Part shown: one piece after another, positions 1-6,359 of the stretch
Layout of the letters: each line of letters starts with the position of its first letter
Numbering within the stretch: the first letter of the stretch is position 1
Position numbers and translations under genes: made by a program
The notes under the pieces: generated by a model
The model's input: the letters and a program-made list of their open reading frames with translations, nothing else
The model's database searches: none
What the model was told of the DNA's origin: nothing
Assembly (NCBI GenBank): GCA_937885735.1
Contig: CALABN010000293.1
Coordinates: 1 to 6,360, forward strand
Direction of reading: 5' to 3'
Source: an uncultured Bacteroidota bacterium
GTDB taxonomy: Bacteria > Bacteroidota > Bacteroidia > Bacteroidales > SZUA-534
DNA length: 6,360 bases

Positions 1-45
1 CTTTTTAGTAAATCGTTTATAATCAATGTTATGTTTTCATCGAAC

Positions 46-696
46 TCACGTTAAAATACTATCGCATAACAATCTTAAATTTGCTTGTTCGTTATTATCA
101 ATGGAAATGAAAATCACGCCGTCTTCGGTAAGCAAGTCGCGGGCAAGCATCAAGCGTGGTGCCATAAACATCAGCCAAGCGGAATGTGAAGCCGAGCCGC
201 GCTTGCACAGGTCGAGAATGCGCTTCGCCTTTTCCTCGCCAATGCCAAGTTTGGTTTGCAACTGCTCGGCAGTGAAGTTGAACTTGTCGTTATACACAAA
301 GCCATCACTGCCCGTATTGTACGGCGGGTCAATGTAAATGCACTTGATTTTCCCGGCATACGATTTCAGCAGATGCTTCAATGCATCGAGGTTGTCGCCG
401 CTGATGTAAATGTTCTGGCTATCTTTGTTTTCGGGCTTGCTGTTGTGTTCAATGTCGGGCTGAATCACCGTTTCCGTTTCGGTCGAGGCAATCAGGTTGG
501 CATAATTTTTACCCAAGAAATTGAGGTCATAACCTTCTTCTGTCACATCAACCTTGTCGTTCAGCAAGGTCTTGAACTTTTCCAAATCGAACTTTCCTTC
601 GTTGGTGAAGCATTGCGGAAAGTCGGCGTGCAGTCTCGCCATCACGCGGTCGGAAGGCTGCACATTTTCGTTTTGTGTTTTAATGTCCTTTATCAT
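46..696 (-). pseudogene. mod: N-terminal fragment of a type III restriction-modification DNA methyltransferase (Mod)
   Basis: Type III Mod proteins are beta-class adenine-N6 methyltransferases that recognise the target site and work with the Res helicase-nuclease. The 216-residue product has the family's N-terminal region (about residues 10-60, with RLHADFPQCF), then YISGDNLDALKHLL at 97-110 and the catalytic DPPYNTG at 123-129. HSAWLMFMAPRLMLARDLL at 171-189 and GVIFISIDNNEQANLRLLCD up to residue 212 also match the family. A TGA at 46-48 then ends it. Full Mod proteins usually run to roughly 600 residues or more, so the target-recognition domain and the C-terminal FxGxG AdoMet site are missing. 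In the last 45 bases of the window the original frame is closed again by a second TGA, and only one other frame stays open. The ATG at 696 fits the family N-terminus and has an in-frame TAA a few codons upstream. An intrinsic terminator lies about 65 bases upstream. It is called broken, though a split gene continuing outside the window cannot be excluded. Confidence 0.8.
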
Positions 697-763
697 TCTG
701 CGCCCATATTGTGCACTCGCTTATCTGTTTCGGAATAATACGGACAGTTTCTATGGACCTCAT

Positions 764-800
764 AAAAAAACAGACGTGGAACTTGAACATTATCCACGTC
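764..800 (-). terminator. Intrinsic (rho-independent) terminator, minus strand
   Basis: Read on the minus strand, gacgtgga (800-793) pairs perfectly with tccacgtc (780-773) around a 12-base loop. The stem is followed after two bases by seven T residues (770-764). It lies about 180 bases past the end of the downstream DUF1016 gene and about 65 bases before the mod start. It therefore separates mod from upstream transcription and gives a 3' end to the structured RNA proposed just upstream. Its first three stem bases (800-798) are shared with the outer stem of that structure. Confidence 0.75.
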
Positions 801-930
801 CTGAGGCCCTGAGACTGCCCGAATCAACAGATAAGTCAAGCCCACGCTGTATAGCGCAGGCATTCACTTGACTTATTCGAGTTGATTCTGTTTTCTAAAA
901 TTTCTCAGGTTTCAGGACAGCTACCGAATA
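764..930 (-). ncRNA. Candidate structured small RNA (rod-like, possibly 6S-like) ending in a terminator
   Basis: On the minus strand this stretch can fold into one long interrupted hairpin. The outer stem pairs 918-912 with 804-798 and 909-903 with 814-808, seven pairs each, around a 2x3 internal loop. An asymmetric bubble follows (902-889 against 820-815). The inner stem pairs 888-881 with 828-821 (8 pairs) and 876-867 with 840-831 (10 pairs), separated by a 4x2 loop. The tip has a small hairpin, agcg 856-853 with cgct 848-845 on the plus strand. The structure runs straight into the terminator at 800-764. The 5' end is a guess: a TTTG-containing sequence near 935-943 could be the -7 region and would give a transcript of about 165 nt. 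The rod with a central bubble resembles 6S RNA, but no conserved 6S sequence was recognised. A mobile-element remnant or a recombination site is the main alternative. Confidence 0.5.
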
Positions 931-934
931 ATAA

Positions 935-960
935 GCAAACGCTATGATTTATAATATGTT
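935..960 (-). repeat. Degenerate third copy of the 26-bp upstream repeat
   Basis: This stretch matches the perfect 26-bp repeats at 2030-2055 and 3198-3223 at 19 of 26 positions without gaps. The similarity to the 3198 copy continues leftwards through gaataata (926-933 here, 3190-3197 there), with one base inserted here. It lies upstream of the candidate small RNA on the minus strand, just as the other two copies lie upstream of genes. In an AT-rich spacer part of this match could be chance. Confidence 0.45.
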
Positions 961-980
961 AATTTAAATTTATTTCTGTT

Positions 981-2015
981 TCATTTTTCGTTTTGTAAGT
1001 TAAACAATTCTTTTTGTGCTTCAATCTCCCTGCGAAGTTCTTCTTCGGTAGGCATTAGAGGCATATATTTAGCAGCGAATAAATTATCACTATCCCGTAA
1101 TATGGAATAGCGTGCAATGTCTTTGCTCGTTTCGCTGCAAAGTACTATTCCTATGGTCGGATTGTCGCCTTCCGTACGTTTTAAGTCGTCGTACATTCGT
1201 ACATACATATCCATCTGCCCAACATCTTGGTGGGTAATCTGTCCCTTTTTCAAATCTATCAGAACAAAACACTTCAAAATGTAGTTGTAGAACACCAAAT
1301 CGATGTAAAAATCACCTGCATCGGTGAAAATATGCTGTTGCCGTGCAACAAATGCAAAACCCCTACCTAATTCAACAAGGAAATCTTGAAGATGCTGAAT
1401 CAGTCCTTTTTCTAATTCGGTTTCCGTATAGTCGGTATTTTGCCTGAATCCGAGAAATTCTGCCATGATTGGACTTTTCAGAATTTCCAATTTGTCAATC
1501 TTATTGTCATTTTTGGTATTTTCAACCAATTGTGGCTGCTTAAAATGACGTTCATAATATTGGGTTGAAATATTGCGGTCAAGCGTACGGACGCTCCACA
1601 TTTCCTGCGAGGCAGTTGACAAATACCAACGAACAGCAGTGGGGTCATCTATGCGCAATGTTTGAAGAATATGCGACCAAGATAAATTGTGCAAACGCGT
1701 TTGCACAATTTTCAAATCATTGAAAGTCAGGTAAAAAGAGCGAAAATACTGTAAATTTCGTTTGCTGAATCCCTTGCCATACGTTCGGGTCAGTTCTTCG
1801 GAAAGCTGTTCGATGAGTTGCGTGCCATAATCCGCACGTTCCTTGCCCTTTTGTTCTTGCAAAACAATCCTTTCTCCGATTTTCCAATAAGTTTCAATCA
1901 TCAATTGACTCACGGATGCTTATGCTTGCTGGCGTCCCTGCTCAACAATGCTTTTCACTTCTGCAAGAAAGGTATTGTCTATCGAAACTTTTTTTATGTC
2001 ATCGTTTGTTTTCAT
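981..2015 (-). pseudogene. DUF1016/YhcG-family PDDEXK nuclease-like gene, interrupted by an early in-frame stop
   Basis: Read from the ATG at 2015, the frame would give about 344 residues, the usual length for this family. Codon 32 is TAA (1922-1920), in EQGRQQA-stop-ASVSQLMIETYW, where family members have Tyr (QQAYASVN-like). One base change from TAT or TAC explains it. Downstream the frame is clean: an intact piece of 310 codons can start at GTG 1913. It keeps the N-terminal helical domain (ETYWKIGERI, YGKGFSKRNLQYFRSFY, LSWSH) and a C-terminal PDDEXK-like core. In the 310-residue numbering that core has Asp205 (FYIDLVFYN), Asp220-Leu-Lys222 (LIDLKKG) and Gln233 (VGQMDMYV). The family is widely found beside restriction-modification genes; its biochemical role is not firmly known. 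A protein restarting at GTG 1913 would lack only the first 34 residues, so residual function or a sequencing error remains possible. Seventy-six bases separate it from the upstream paralogue. Confidence 0.8.
1684..1711. repeat. 28-bp perfect DNA palindrome inside the DUF1016 gene
   Basis: The 14 bases 1684-1697 are exactly complementary to 1698-1711, with no spacer (centre acg|cgt). In the reading frame it encodes IVQTRLHNL, immediately before the conserved SWSH. A 28-bp perfect palindrome is far longer than expected by chance in coding DNA of this size. It sits at the same protein position as the palindromes of the neighbouring paralogue. Confidence 0.9.
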
Positions 2016-2029
2016 CAACAAAAAGGATT

Positions 2030-2055
2030 GCTAATGCGTTAATTTACAATGTGTT
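2030..2055 (-). repeat. 26-bp direct repeat, copy ahead of the downstream DUF1016 gene
   Basis: This sequence is identical at all 26 positions to 3198-3223 and in the same orientation. The plus-strand core reads gctaatgcgttaatttac. It begins 15 bases upstream of the original ATG at 2015. The bases flanking the two copies are not conserved on either side, so the match is sharply bounded. Its place directly before each start suggests a promoter, operator or 5' leader element, or a recombination site. Confidence 0.8.
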
Positions 2056-2091
2056 ATCTGAAAATTTCTTTTTCTATTGTTATAATAAGTT

Positions 2092-3174
2092 TTAGTTGTT
2101 ATTTAATTCATTTTCAATATCTTCAATAGAAGGGAGAGAACTTTTGATGTCTTTTGGCAGTGCTTGGGCTAATTCATATTCTGAAATGCCCAAAGGTTGG
2201 TTGCTGCTTTCAAGAGCATATTGTGCCAATACATTATCTTTCTCCTGACATATCAACAAACCTATGGCAGGATTATCACCTTCTGTGTTAAGCTGATGGT
2301 TTACAGCAACTACGTATGTGCCCAATTGCCCAACATTGCCAGAATCAAATTTTCCTGTCTTCACTTCTACGACAACATATCGGTGCAAAGGTACACAATA
2401 AAAGAGCATATCCAAAAACTTTTCGGTTTCTCCAATTTTAATTCTAATCTCTTTGCCCATATAGGCAAAACCACGTCCCAACTCCATCAATGTTTTGGCG
2501 ATATTGCTTATAAGGGCGTCTTTCAGTTCCGACTCCTTATATTTTTCAGTAAGGGTCAAAAAACTGAAATTGTAGGGATCTTTTGTTATTTGCTGAGCCA
2601 AGCAACTTTCTGGTTCGGGCAAAACCTTTGAAAAATTGCTGATCGCTGAGCCTTCACGTTCATATAAATTTGAAGACAACATGTTCAACAAAACATTTCG
2701 GCTCCAATTGTTTTCCAACGTCTTCCTCACATAAAAGAATGCCTTGGCTGAATCCCCTTTGGTCTTGTCTATAATGTAAAGATGGTGCGTCCATGGAATG
2801 GAAAAAAGTACATCGAATATTTCAGCAGATTGCTGAAAATTCATCAAAGCAGATTTTTCAGCAGGTTGCTGAAGATTTTTCAATAGATTGACATACAACG
2901 AATAAAAGCGTTTTGCATAGCGAATATTGCTTTCCGAAAGACCTTTTGCGTTGCTCATTTCAGAACGCAAATCCAAACTTACAATTTCATAAAAATGACT
3001 TCCATACTTGTTGTCGTATGCTCTTTCCGAAATGTCTTTTCCCAAGGTCCAATAGAAACGAATAACTTCTTCGTTTACTTTAACGGCGGCTTTCACTTGT
3101 TGCTGTCGATATAGCAAGACGAGATTTTCAATCCAAGTTTTGTATTCTTTGTCAATATGAATTAAGTCACTCAT
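2092..3174 (-). CDS. DUF1016/YhcG-family PDDEXK nuclease-like protein, intact
   Basis: The 360-residue product has the family's full length and layout. An N-terminal helical DUF1016_N domain covers about residues 10-170 (VIRFYWTLGKDI, GLSESNIRYAKRFYSLY, SIPWTHHL, TLENNWSRNVLLNML). A C-terminal PDDEXK-like domain covers about residues 175-350 (ITKDPYNFSFLTL, ELGRGFAYMGKEIRI). The nuclease core is visible as Asp255 (FLDMLFY), Glu270-Val-Lys272 (VVVEVKTGKF) and Gln283 (VGQLGTYV), so the catalytic set looks complete. No signal peptide or membrane segment is seen, so it is presumably cytoplasmic. Members often lie in or near type I and type III restriction-modification loci; a part in defence is inferred from context. 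Residues 101-118 contain a duplicated LQQPAE/FQQSAE unit encoded by palindromic DNA. The ATG at 3174 lacks a Shine-Dalgarno sequence, as is usual in Bacteroidota. The diverged paralogue follows downstream in the same direction. Confidence 0.88.
   Translation of the reverse strand: MSDLIHIDKEYKTWIENLVLLYRQQQVKAAVKVNEEVIRFYWTLGKDISERAYDNKYGSHFYEIVSLDLRSEMSNAKGLSESNIRYAKRFYSLYVNLLKNLQQPAEKSALMNFQQSAEIFDVLFSIPWTHHLYIIDKTKGDSAKAFFYVRKTLENNWSRNVLLNMLSSNLYEREGSAISNFSKVLPEPESCLAQQITKDPYNFSFLTLTEKYKESELKDALISNIAKTLMELGRGFAYMGKEIRIKIGETEKFLDMLFYCVPLHRYVVVEVKTGKFDSGNVGQLGTYVVAVNHQLNTEGDNPAIGLLICQEKDNVLAQYALESSNQPLGISEYELAQALPKDIKSSLPSIEDIENELNNN
2820..2874. repeat. Two palindromes in a 36-bp in-frame tandem repeat within the DUF1016 gene
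   Basis: Two units of the form ttcagca-N3-tgctgaa lie at 2821-2837 and 2857-2873, 36 bases apart. The first has 8-base arms (2820-2838) and the second 7-base arms. They differ at one spacer position, gat against ggt. In frame they encode FQQSAE (residues 113-118) and LQQPAE (101-106), a 12-codon period. The repeats lie between the RFYSLY helix and the IPWTH motif. Confidence 0.85.
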
Positions 3175-3197
3175 TGTCGGTTGGGTTGTGAATAATA

Positions 3198-3223
3198 GCT
3201 AATGCGTTAATTTACAATGTGTT
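3198..3223 (-). repeat. 26-bp direct repeat, copy ahead of the upstream DUF1016 gene
   Basis: This is the perfect partner of 2030-2055, in the same orientation and 24 bases upstream of the ATG at 3174. On the minus strand it is followed by TATTATTC, which could be a poor -7 box with the repeat's ATTG about 17 bases before it. The other perfect copy is not followed by that octamer, so a promoter role is uncertain. Confidence 0.8.
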
Positions 3224-3269
3224 TTTTCCCTTTGCGTTTTTGATTTTTATATGAATGTCATTAATTTTG

Positions 3270-3277
3270 CAAATATA
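3270..3277 (-). promoter_or_regulatory. Possible Bacteroidota -7 element for the DUF1016 genes
   Basis: On the minus strand this reads TATATTTG, an exact match to the Bacteroidota -7 consensus TAnnTTTG. It lies about 96 bases before the ATG at 3174, in the spacer after sufS. No TTG sits at the usual distance for a -33 box (the nearest, 10 bases away, is too close), so the call rests on the -7 match and its position. Confidence 0.35.
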
Positions 3278-3336
3278 CTTATTATTTCAATTATTGAGGG
3301 TATAATATTTTATTGATGATAAAATCTTGACAAATC

Positions 3337-4539
3337 TTATTCCAACATCATTTTGGCTCTGACAACGGCTTCGTAAAGGCTGTCGATTTCCTCTTTGGTG
3401 TTGTATAGGGCGAAGGAGGCACGCACCGTTCCGGGAATGCCGAAGTGGTCCATGATGGGCTGCGTGCAGTGATGCCCGGTGCGGACGGCAATGCCCAATT
3501 TGTCGATGATGGTGCCGATGTCTGACGGATGAATGTTGCCGATATTGAAGGAAATAATGGCCGCCTTTTGCGCCGACGTGCCATAGATTTTCAACCCTTG
3601 AATGGAAGACAGTCGTTCCGTGGCGTACGACAACAGTTCGTGTTCGTAGTTGGCGATGTTCTCTATGCCGATGTGGTTGATATAGTCAATGGCAACCCTA
3701 AGTCCCATCACGTCGCCCACGCTGGGAGTGCCCGCTTCAAACTTAAAAGGAAGGTCGTTATAAGTAGTTTTGGCAAAAGTAACCTGTTTGATCATCTCGC
3801 CGCCGCCTTGATAGGGTTTCATTTGGTTGAGCCATTCCTCTTTGCCGTACATCACGCCGATGCCCATCGGAGCATACATTTTATGTCCCGAAAAGCAGTA
3901 AAAATCACAGTCCAGGTCCTGAACATCCACTTTGCAGTGCGAAACGGCCTGGGCTCCGTCAATGAGTACAGGAATATGATGTTGGTGAGCCATCTCGATG
4001 ACTTTTTTCACGGGGTTGATGGTGCCCAGCGTGTTGGAAACGTGCGATACGGCTACGATTTTGGTCTTAGGCGTAAGCAATTCGTTTAATTTGTCCAAAA
4101 TCAGCTCGCCGTTGTCATCAAAAGGAATGACTTTTAGGATGCAACCTCGTTCCTCACACAAAAACTGCCAGGGAACGATGTTGGCGTGATGTTCCAATTC
4201 GCTGATGAGGATTTCGTCGCCTTCATGCAAAAACGTGCGACCAAAAGAAGAGGCAACCAAGTTGATGGAGTCGGTGGCGCCGCGTGTAAAAATCACCTCA
4301 TAATGATGTTTGGCATTGATGAATTGCCGAACTGTCTCTCTGGCAATTTCAAATTCATCGGTGGCCTTTTGGCTGAGGTAATGCACACCGCGGTGAATGT
4401 TGCTGTTAAGCTGCGTATAGTAGTTGTTGAGGGCGTCAATCACCACTTGCGGTTTTTGCGTTGTGGCAGCATTGTCCAAATATACCAATGGATGTTTGTA
4501 TATTTGTTGATTTAGAATGCTAAAATCTTCTCTATTCAT
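3337..4539 (-). CDS. sufS: Cysteine desulfurase SufS (class V aminotransferase fold, PLP-dependent)
   Basis: SufS takes sulfur from L-cysteine, giving alanine and a persulfide on its active-site cysteine for Fe-S cluster assembly by the Suf system in the cytoplasm. From the ATG at 4539 the product has 400 residues, close to the usual length of about 405. The family signature is complete: LVYLDNAATTQKP (18-30), NSNIHRGVHYLS (45-56), ELEHHAN (114-120), VLIDGAQAV (191-199) with the PLP-contacting Asp194, SGHK with the Schiff-base Lys220, the persulfide-forming Cys358 in RTGHHCTQP, and the substrate-binding Arg373 in TVRASFALYNT. The frame runs open upstream to 4674, but that part overlaps the preceding gene and is low-complexity, so it is not used; ATG 4548 (MTTMNRED) is the only serious alternative start. 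The start overlaps the preceding stop by 8 bases. No sufE, sufB, sufC or sufD lies in the window, so the remaining Suf genes must be elsewhere. Confidence 0.95.
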   Translation of the reverse strand: MNREDFSILNQQIYKHPLVYLDNAATTQKPQVVIDALNNYYTQLNSNIHRGVHYLSQKATDEFEIARETVRQFINAKHHYEVIFTRGATDSINLVASSFGRTFLHEGDEILISELEHHANIVPWQFLCEERGCILKVIPFDDNGELILDKLNELLTPKTKIVAVSHVSNTLGTINPVKKVIEMAHQHHIPVLIDGAQAVSHCKVDVQDLDCDFYCFSGHKMYAPMGIGVMYGKEEWLNQMKPYQGGGEMIKQVTFAKTTYNDLPFKFEAGTPSVGDVMGLRVAIDYINHIGIENIANYEHELLSYATERLSSIQGLKIYGTSAQKAAIISFNIGNIHPSDIGTIIDKLGIAVRTGHHCTQPIMDHFGIPGTVRASFALYNTKEEIDSLYEAVVRAKMMLE

Positions 4540-5053
4540 CGTCGTCATCTTCTTCTTGATTCTCAGTGGTATCTTCGTATTCTGTGTAGTTGTTGTCGTT
4601 GTTTTTGTTGAACAAGGAATCTTTGAGCAGCATACCGTATAAAATGATGATGAGTACGGTGGTGAAAATGGCAAATCCGTTCATTGTCAGGGCTCCCTTT
4701 ATGACGAGGTTGCACATAACAAATAATGCGATTTGGGCGATGGTGTACAAATGAAAGCCGACTTTGTTGAGTTTCAGCATCAAGGCCGCTCCGATAATGG
4801 CTAAGGCGTAGCACAATGATAAAAGCAGGTATTGCCAAGAGGGAACTTCAAGCATTTGCTCAATTTGGCCGATCACTTCCTGCGGCATTCCCATTGATTT
4901 GTACGTTTCAAGGGCTATCGGCATATAGCTGGCAGAAAAGGAAAGTGTAAAATAAGTCAAAAAGGAAAATCCGGAACCGATGAAGGTTAAGATAGCTAAA
5001 ATTAAGAGCCAGCGGGATCTTTGTGGTCTTTCGTTTTCTTTAAATGGATTCAT
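4532..5053 (-). CDS. Small integral membrane protein with four predicted helices, function unknown
   Basis: The 173-residue product is not recognised as a named family. It starts with a short charged segment (MNPFKENERPQRSR). Four hydrophobic stretches follow at about 15-42 (WLLILAILTFIGSGFSFLTY), 73-95, 98-120 and 123-145. A roughly 30-residue loop after the first contains Pro and Gln (MGMPQEVIGQIEQMLEVP). The tail from about 150 is hydrophilic and ends in a strongly acidic run (EEDDDDE), likely cytoplasmic. No catalytic motif or cofactor site is visible. The start at 5053 overlaps the end of tilS by 14 bases and the stop overlaps the start of sufS by 8 bases, so it is probably co-transcribed and translationally coupled with both. 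No Shine-Dalgarno sequence precedes it. The operon position is suggestive at most of a link to envelope or sulfur/tRNA physiology; no function is assigned. Confidence 0.85.
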   Translation of the reverse strand: MNPFKENERPQRSRWLLILAILTFIGSGFSFLTYFTLSFSASYMPIALETYKSMGMPQEVIGQIEQMLEVPSWQYLLLSLCYALAIIGAALMLKLNKVGFHLYTIAQIALFVMCNLVIKGALTMNGFAIFTTVLIIILYGMLLKDSLFNKNNDNNYTEYEDTTENQEEDDDDE

Positions 5054-6359
5054 TGTATTTTATTTTTATGTAATTAATGGTTTTATGGTCGATTTTGAAG
5101 CGGTCGTCACTGCGATGACCCACTACCCAAATTATTTTATCTCCATCGCAGAGCAGCCATATTTTGTCTTTCGTAAGAATGTCGATTTTTTGATTGGTGA
5201 AAAAATCGCTGAGCTTTTTGCTTCCTTTCATTCCGAAGGGAAAGAAGAAATCTCCCGACTTCCAATGGCGAAGGATAAGCGGAAAGTTTATTTTCGTTTC
5301 ATCAACGTAGATAATGTTGGGATTGTTTTCGAATATAGGTTTTTGATTGATAGGACATTGGCAAGTTTGAAATCCGTACTGACTTAACTCTTCCCAGGAA
5401 TTAATCGTTATTGAATGATGAATATCTGAATCTAAACGGTTAATAATCAATTTATTTCTGTCTTTCACAAGAATGTGGGTGGGTGACAGGAATTTTTTGC
5501 CCGAAAGTCCTTGTTCGCTGTGGATAATCTGCTTTACAGTATCCTCATTAAATCCATAATCACGAAGTATTTCATTCAAAATTAATATTTTATCATCTAA
5601 TAAAGATAATTTTTCTAGTGAAATGATGATTTCTTCATTGCGGATTTGGACTAAGTCTGCTTTGATTTTATCTAACTGATGTTGATAGAATTGGTATTGA
5701 CGCTGAAGGAGTTGGCTGTTGTGGGAGAGAGTTTGAATGAGTCGGGGGTTGACTTCTTCTAATTTAGGAATAACGGACAGTCTAATTTTATTTCGATGGA
5801 ATATTTCGGAATAATTGCTGCTGTCGTTACGAAAAGCGATGTTTTTTTCAGCAGCGAACTGCCGAATTTGTTGGGCGGAAAAGGGTAGGAGTGGGCGGAG
5901 GATTTTGCCGTTTCGTTCAGGGATGCCCGTGAGGCCCTTGAGACCGGTTCCGCGTGACAAATTGAGGAGAATGGTTTCGGCATTGTCGTTGGCGTGATGT
6001 GCGGTGACGATGTAGTCGAAATCGGCGCCTATTTCGGTGAACCAGTTGTAGCGGAGTTCGCGTGCCACCATTTCTATGGAATTGCCCGATTTTTCTTGTA
6101 TTTCGATGGTGTTGAATTCTTTTTCGAAGTAAGTTACGCCGTAAGTTTTTGCCATTTTTCGGACGAACATCATATCTTGATCTGATTCTTCTCCCCGGAG
6201 GTGGAAGTTACAGTGGGCGATGGCGAAGTTGAGATGGCAATGGGCGAACAAATAGGCCAATACGGAAGAATCTGCGCCACCACTTACCGTGAGTAGGAAA
6301 GTTTTAGATGGTGCGGTCTTAATCAATTCGTTGATATGCTGTTCGAATAATTCTTCCAT
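5040..6359 (-). CDS. tilS: tRNA(Ile)-lysidine synthetase TilS
   Basis: TilS uses ATP and lysine to change the wobble C34 of tRNA-Ile(CAU) to lysidine, so that the tRNA reads AUA and is charged with isoleucine; the gene is usually essential. The 439-residue product is of family length. The N-terminal PP-loop ATPase domain has SGGADSS at 26-32, AIAHCNFHLRGEESDQD at 46-62, TAHHANDNAETILLNLSRG at 119-137 and GIPERNGKILRPLL at 145-158, then FRNDSSNYSEIFHRNKIR at 176-193. The C-terminal tRNA-binding domain is recognisable in LRHWKSGDFFFPFGMKGSKKLSDFF and in the later WLLCDGDKIIWVVGHRSDDRFK. The ATG at 6359 lies one base from the window edge. It fits the family start, but an upstream start outside the window cannot be checked. 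It is the first visible gene of the overlapping block with the membrane protein and sufS. Confidence 0.95.
   Translation of the reverse strand: MEELFEQHINELIKTAPSKTFLLTVSGGADSSVLAYLFAHCHLNFAIAHCNFHLRGEESDQDMMFVRKMAKTYGVTYFEKEFNTIEIQEKSGNSIEMVARELRYNWFTEIGADFDYIVTAHHANDNAETILLNLSRGTGLKGLTGIPERNGKILRPLLPFSAQQIRQFAAEKNIAFRNDSSNYSEIFHRNKIRLSVIPKLEEVNPRLIQTLSHNSQLLQRQYQFYQHQLDKIKADLVQIRNEEIIISLEKLSLLDDKILILNEILRDYGFNEDTVKQIIHSEQGLSGKKFLSPTHILVKDRNKLIINRLDSDIHHSITINSWEELSQYGFQTCQCPINQKPIFENNPNIIYVDETKINFPLILRHWKSGDFFFPFGMKGSKKLSDFFTNQKIDILTKDKIWLLCDGDKIIWVVGHRSDDRFKIDHKTINYIKIKYNESI

Noticed and set aside
554..871. Plus-strand reading frame crossing from mod into the spacer
   Set aside because: It is the reverse of mod coding sequence for half its length and then runs through the inverted-repeat structure; no recognisable protein sequence.
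821..888. An integron attC site or a retron msr-msd
   Set aside because: The stem ends do not match the RYYYAAC/GTTRRRY core of attC, and no integrase or reverse transcriptase is present in the window.
935..3223. A CRISPR array built from the 26-bp repeats
   Set aside because: The repeats are more than 1 kb apart with genes between them; there are no short regular spacers and no cas genes.
3292..3336. Terminator after sufS
   Set aside because: Only short AT-rich inverted repeats are present, without a GC-containing stem followed by a T run, so no terminator is called.
4540..4674. A longer sufS reading frame starting at 4674 (445 residues)
   Set aside because: The extra N-terminus is a low-complexity Ser/Thr/Lys stretch lying over the coding end of the membrane-protein gene. 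The family start is matched at ATG 4539 or 4548.
4980..5387. Plus-strand reading frame of 135 codons over the tilS end
   Set aside because: It is antisense to well-supported tilS and membrane-protein coding sequence and shows no family-like features. The same applies to the other plus-strand frames, such as 256-738, 2197-2631 and 3529-4089.
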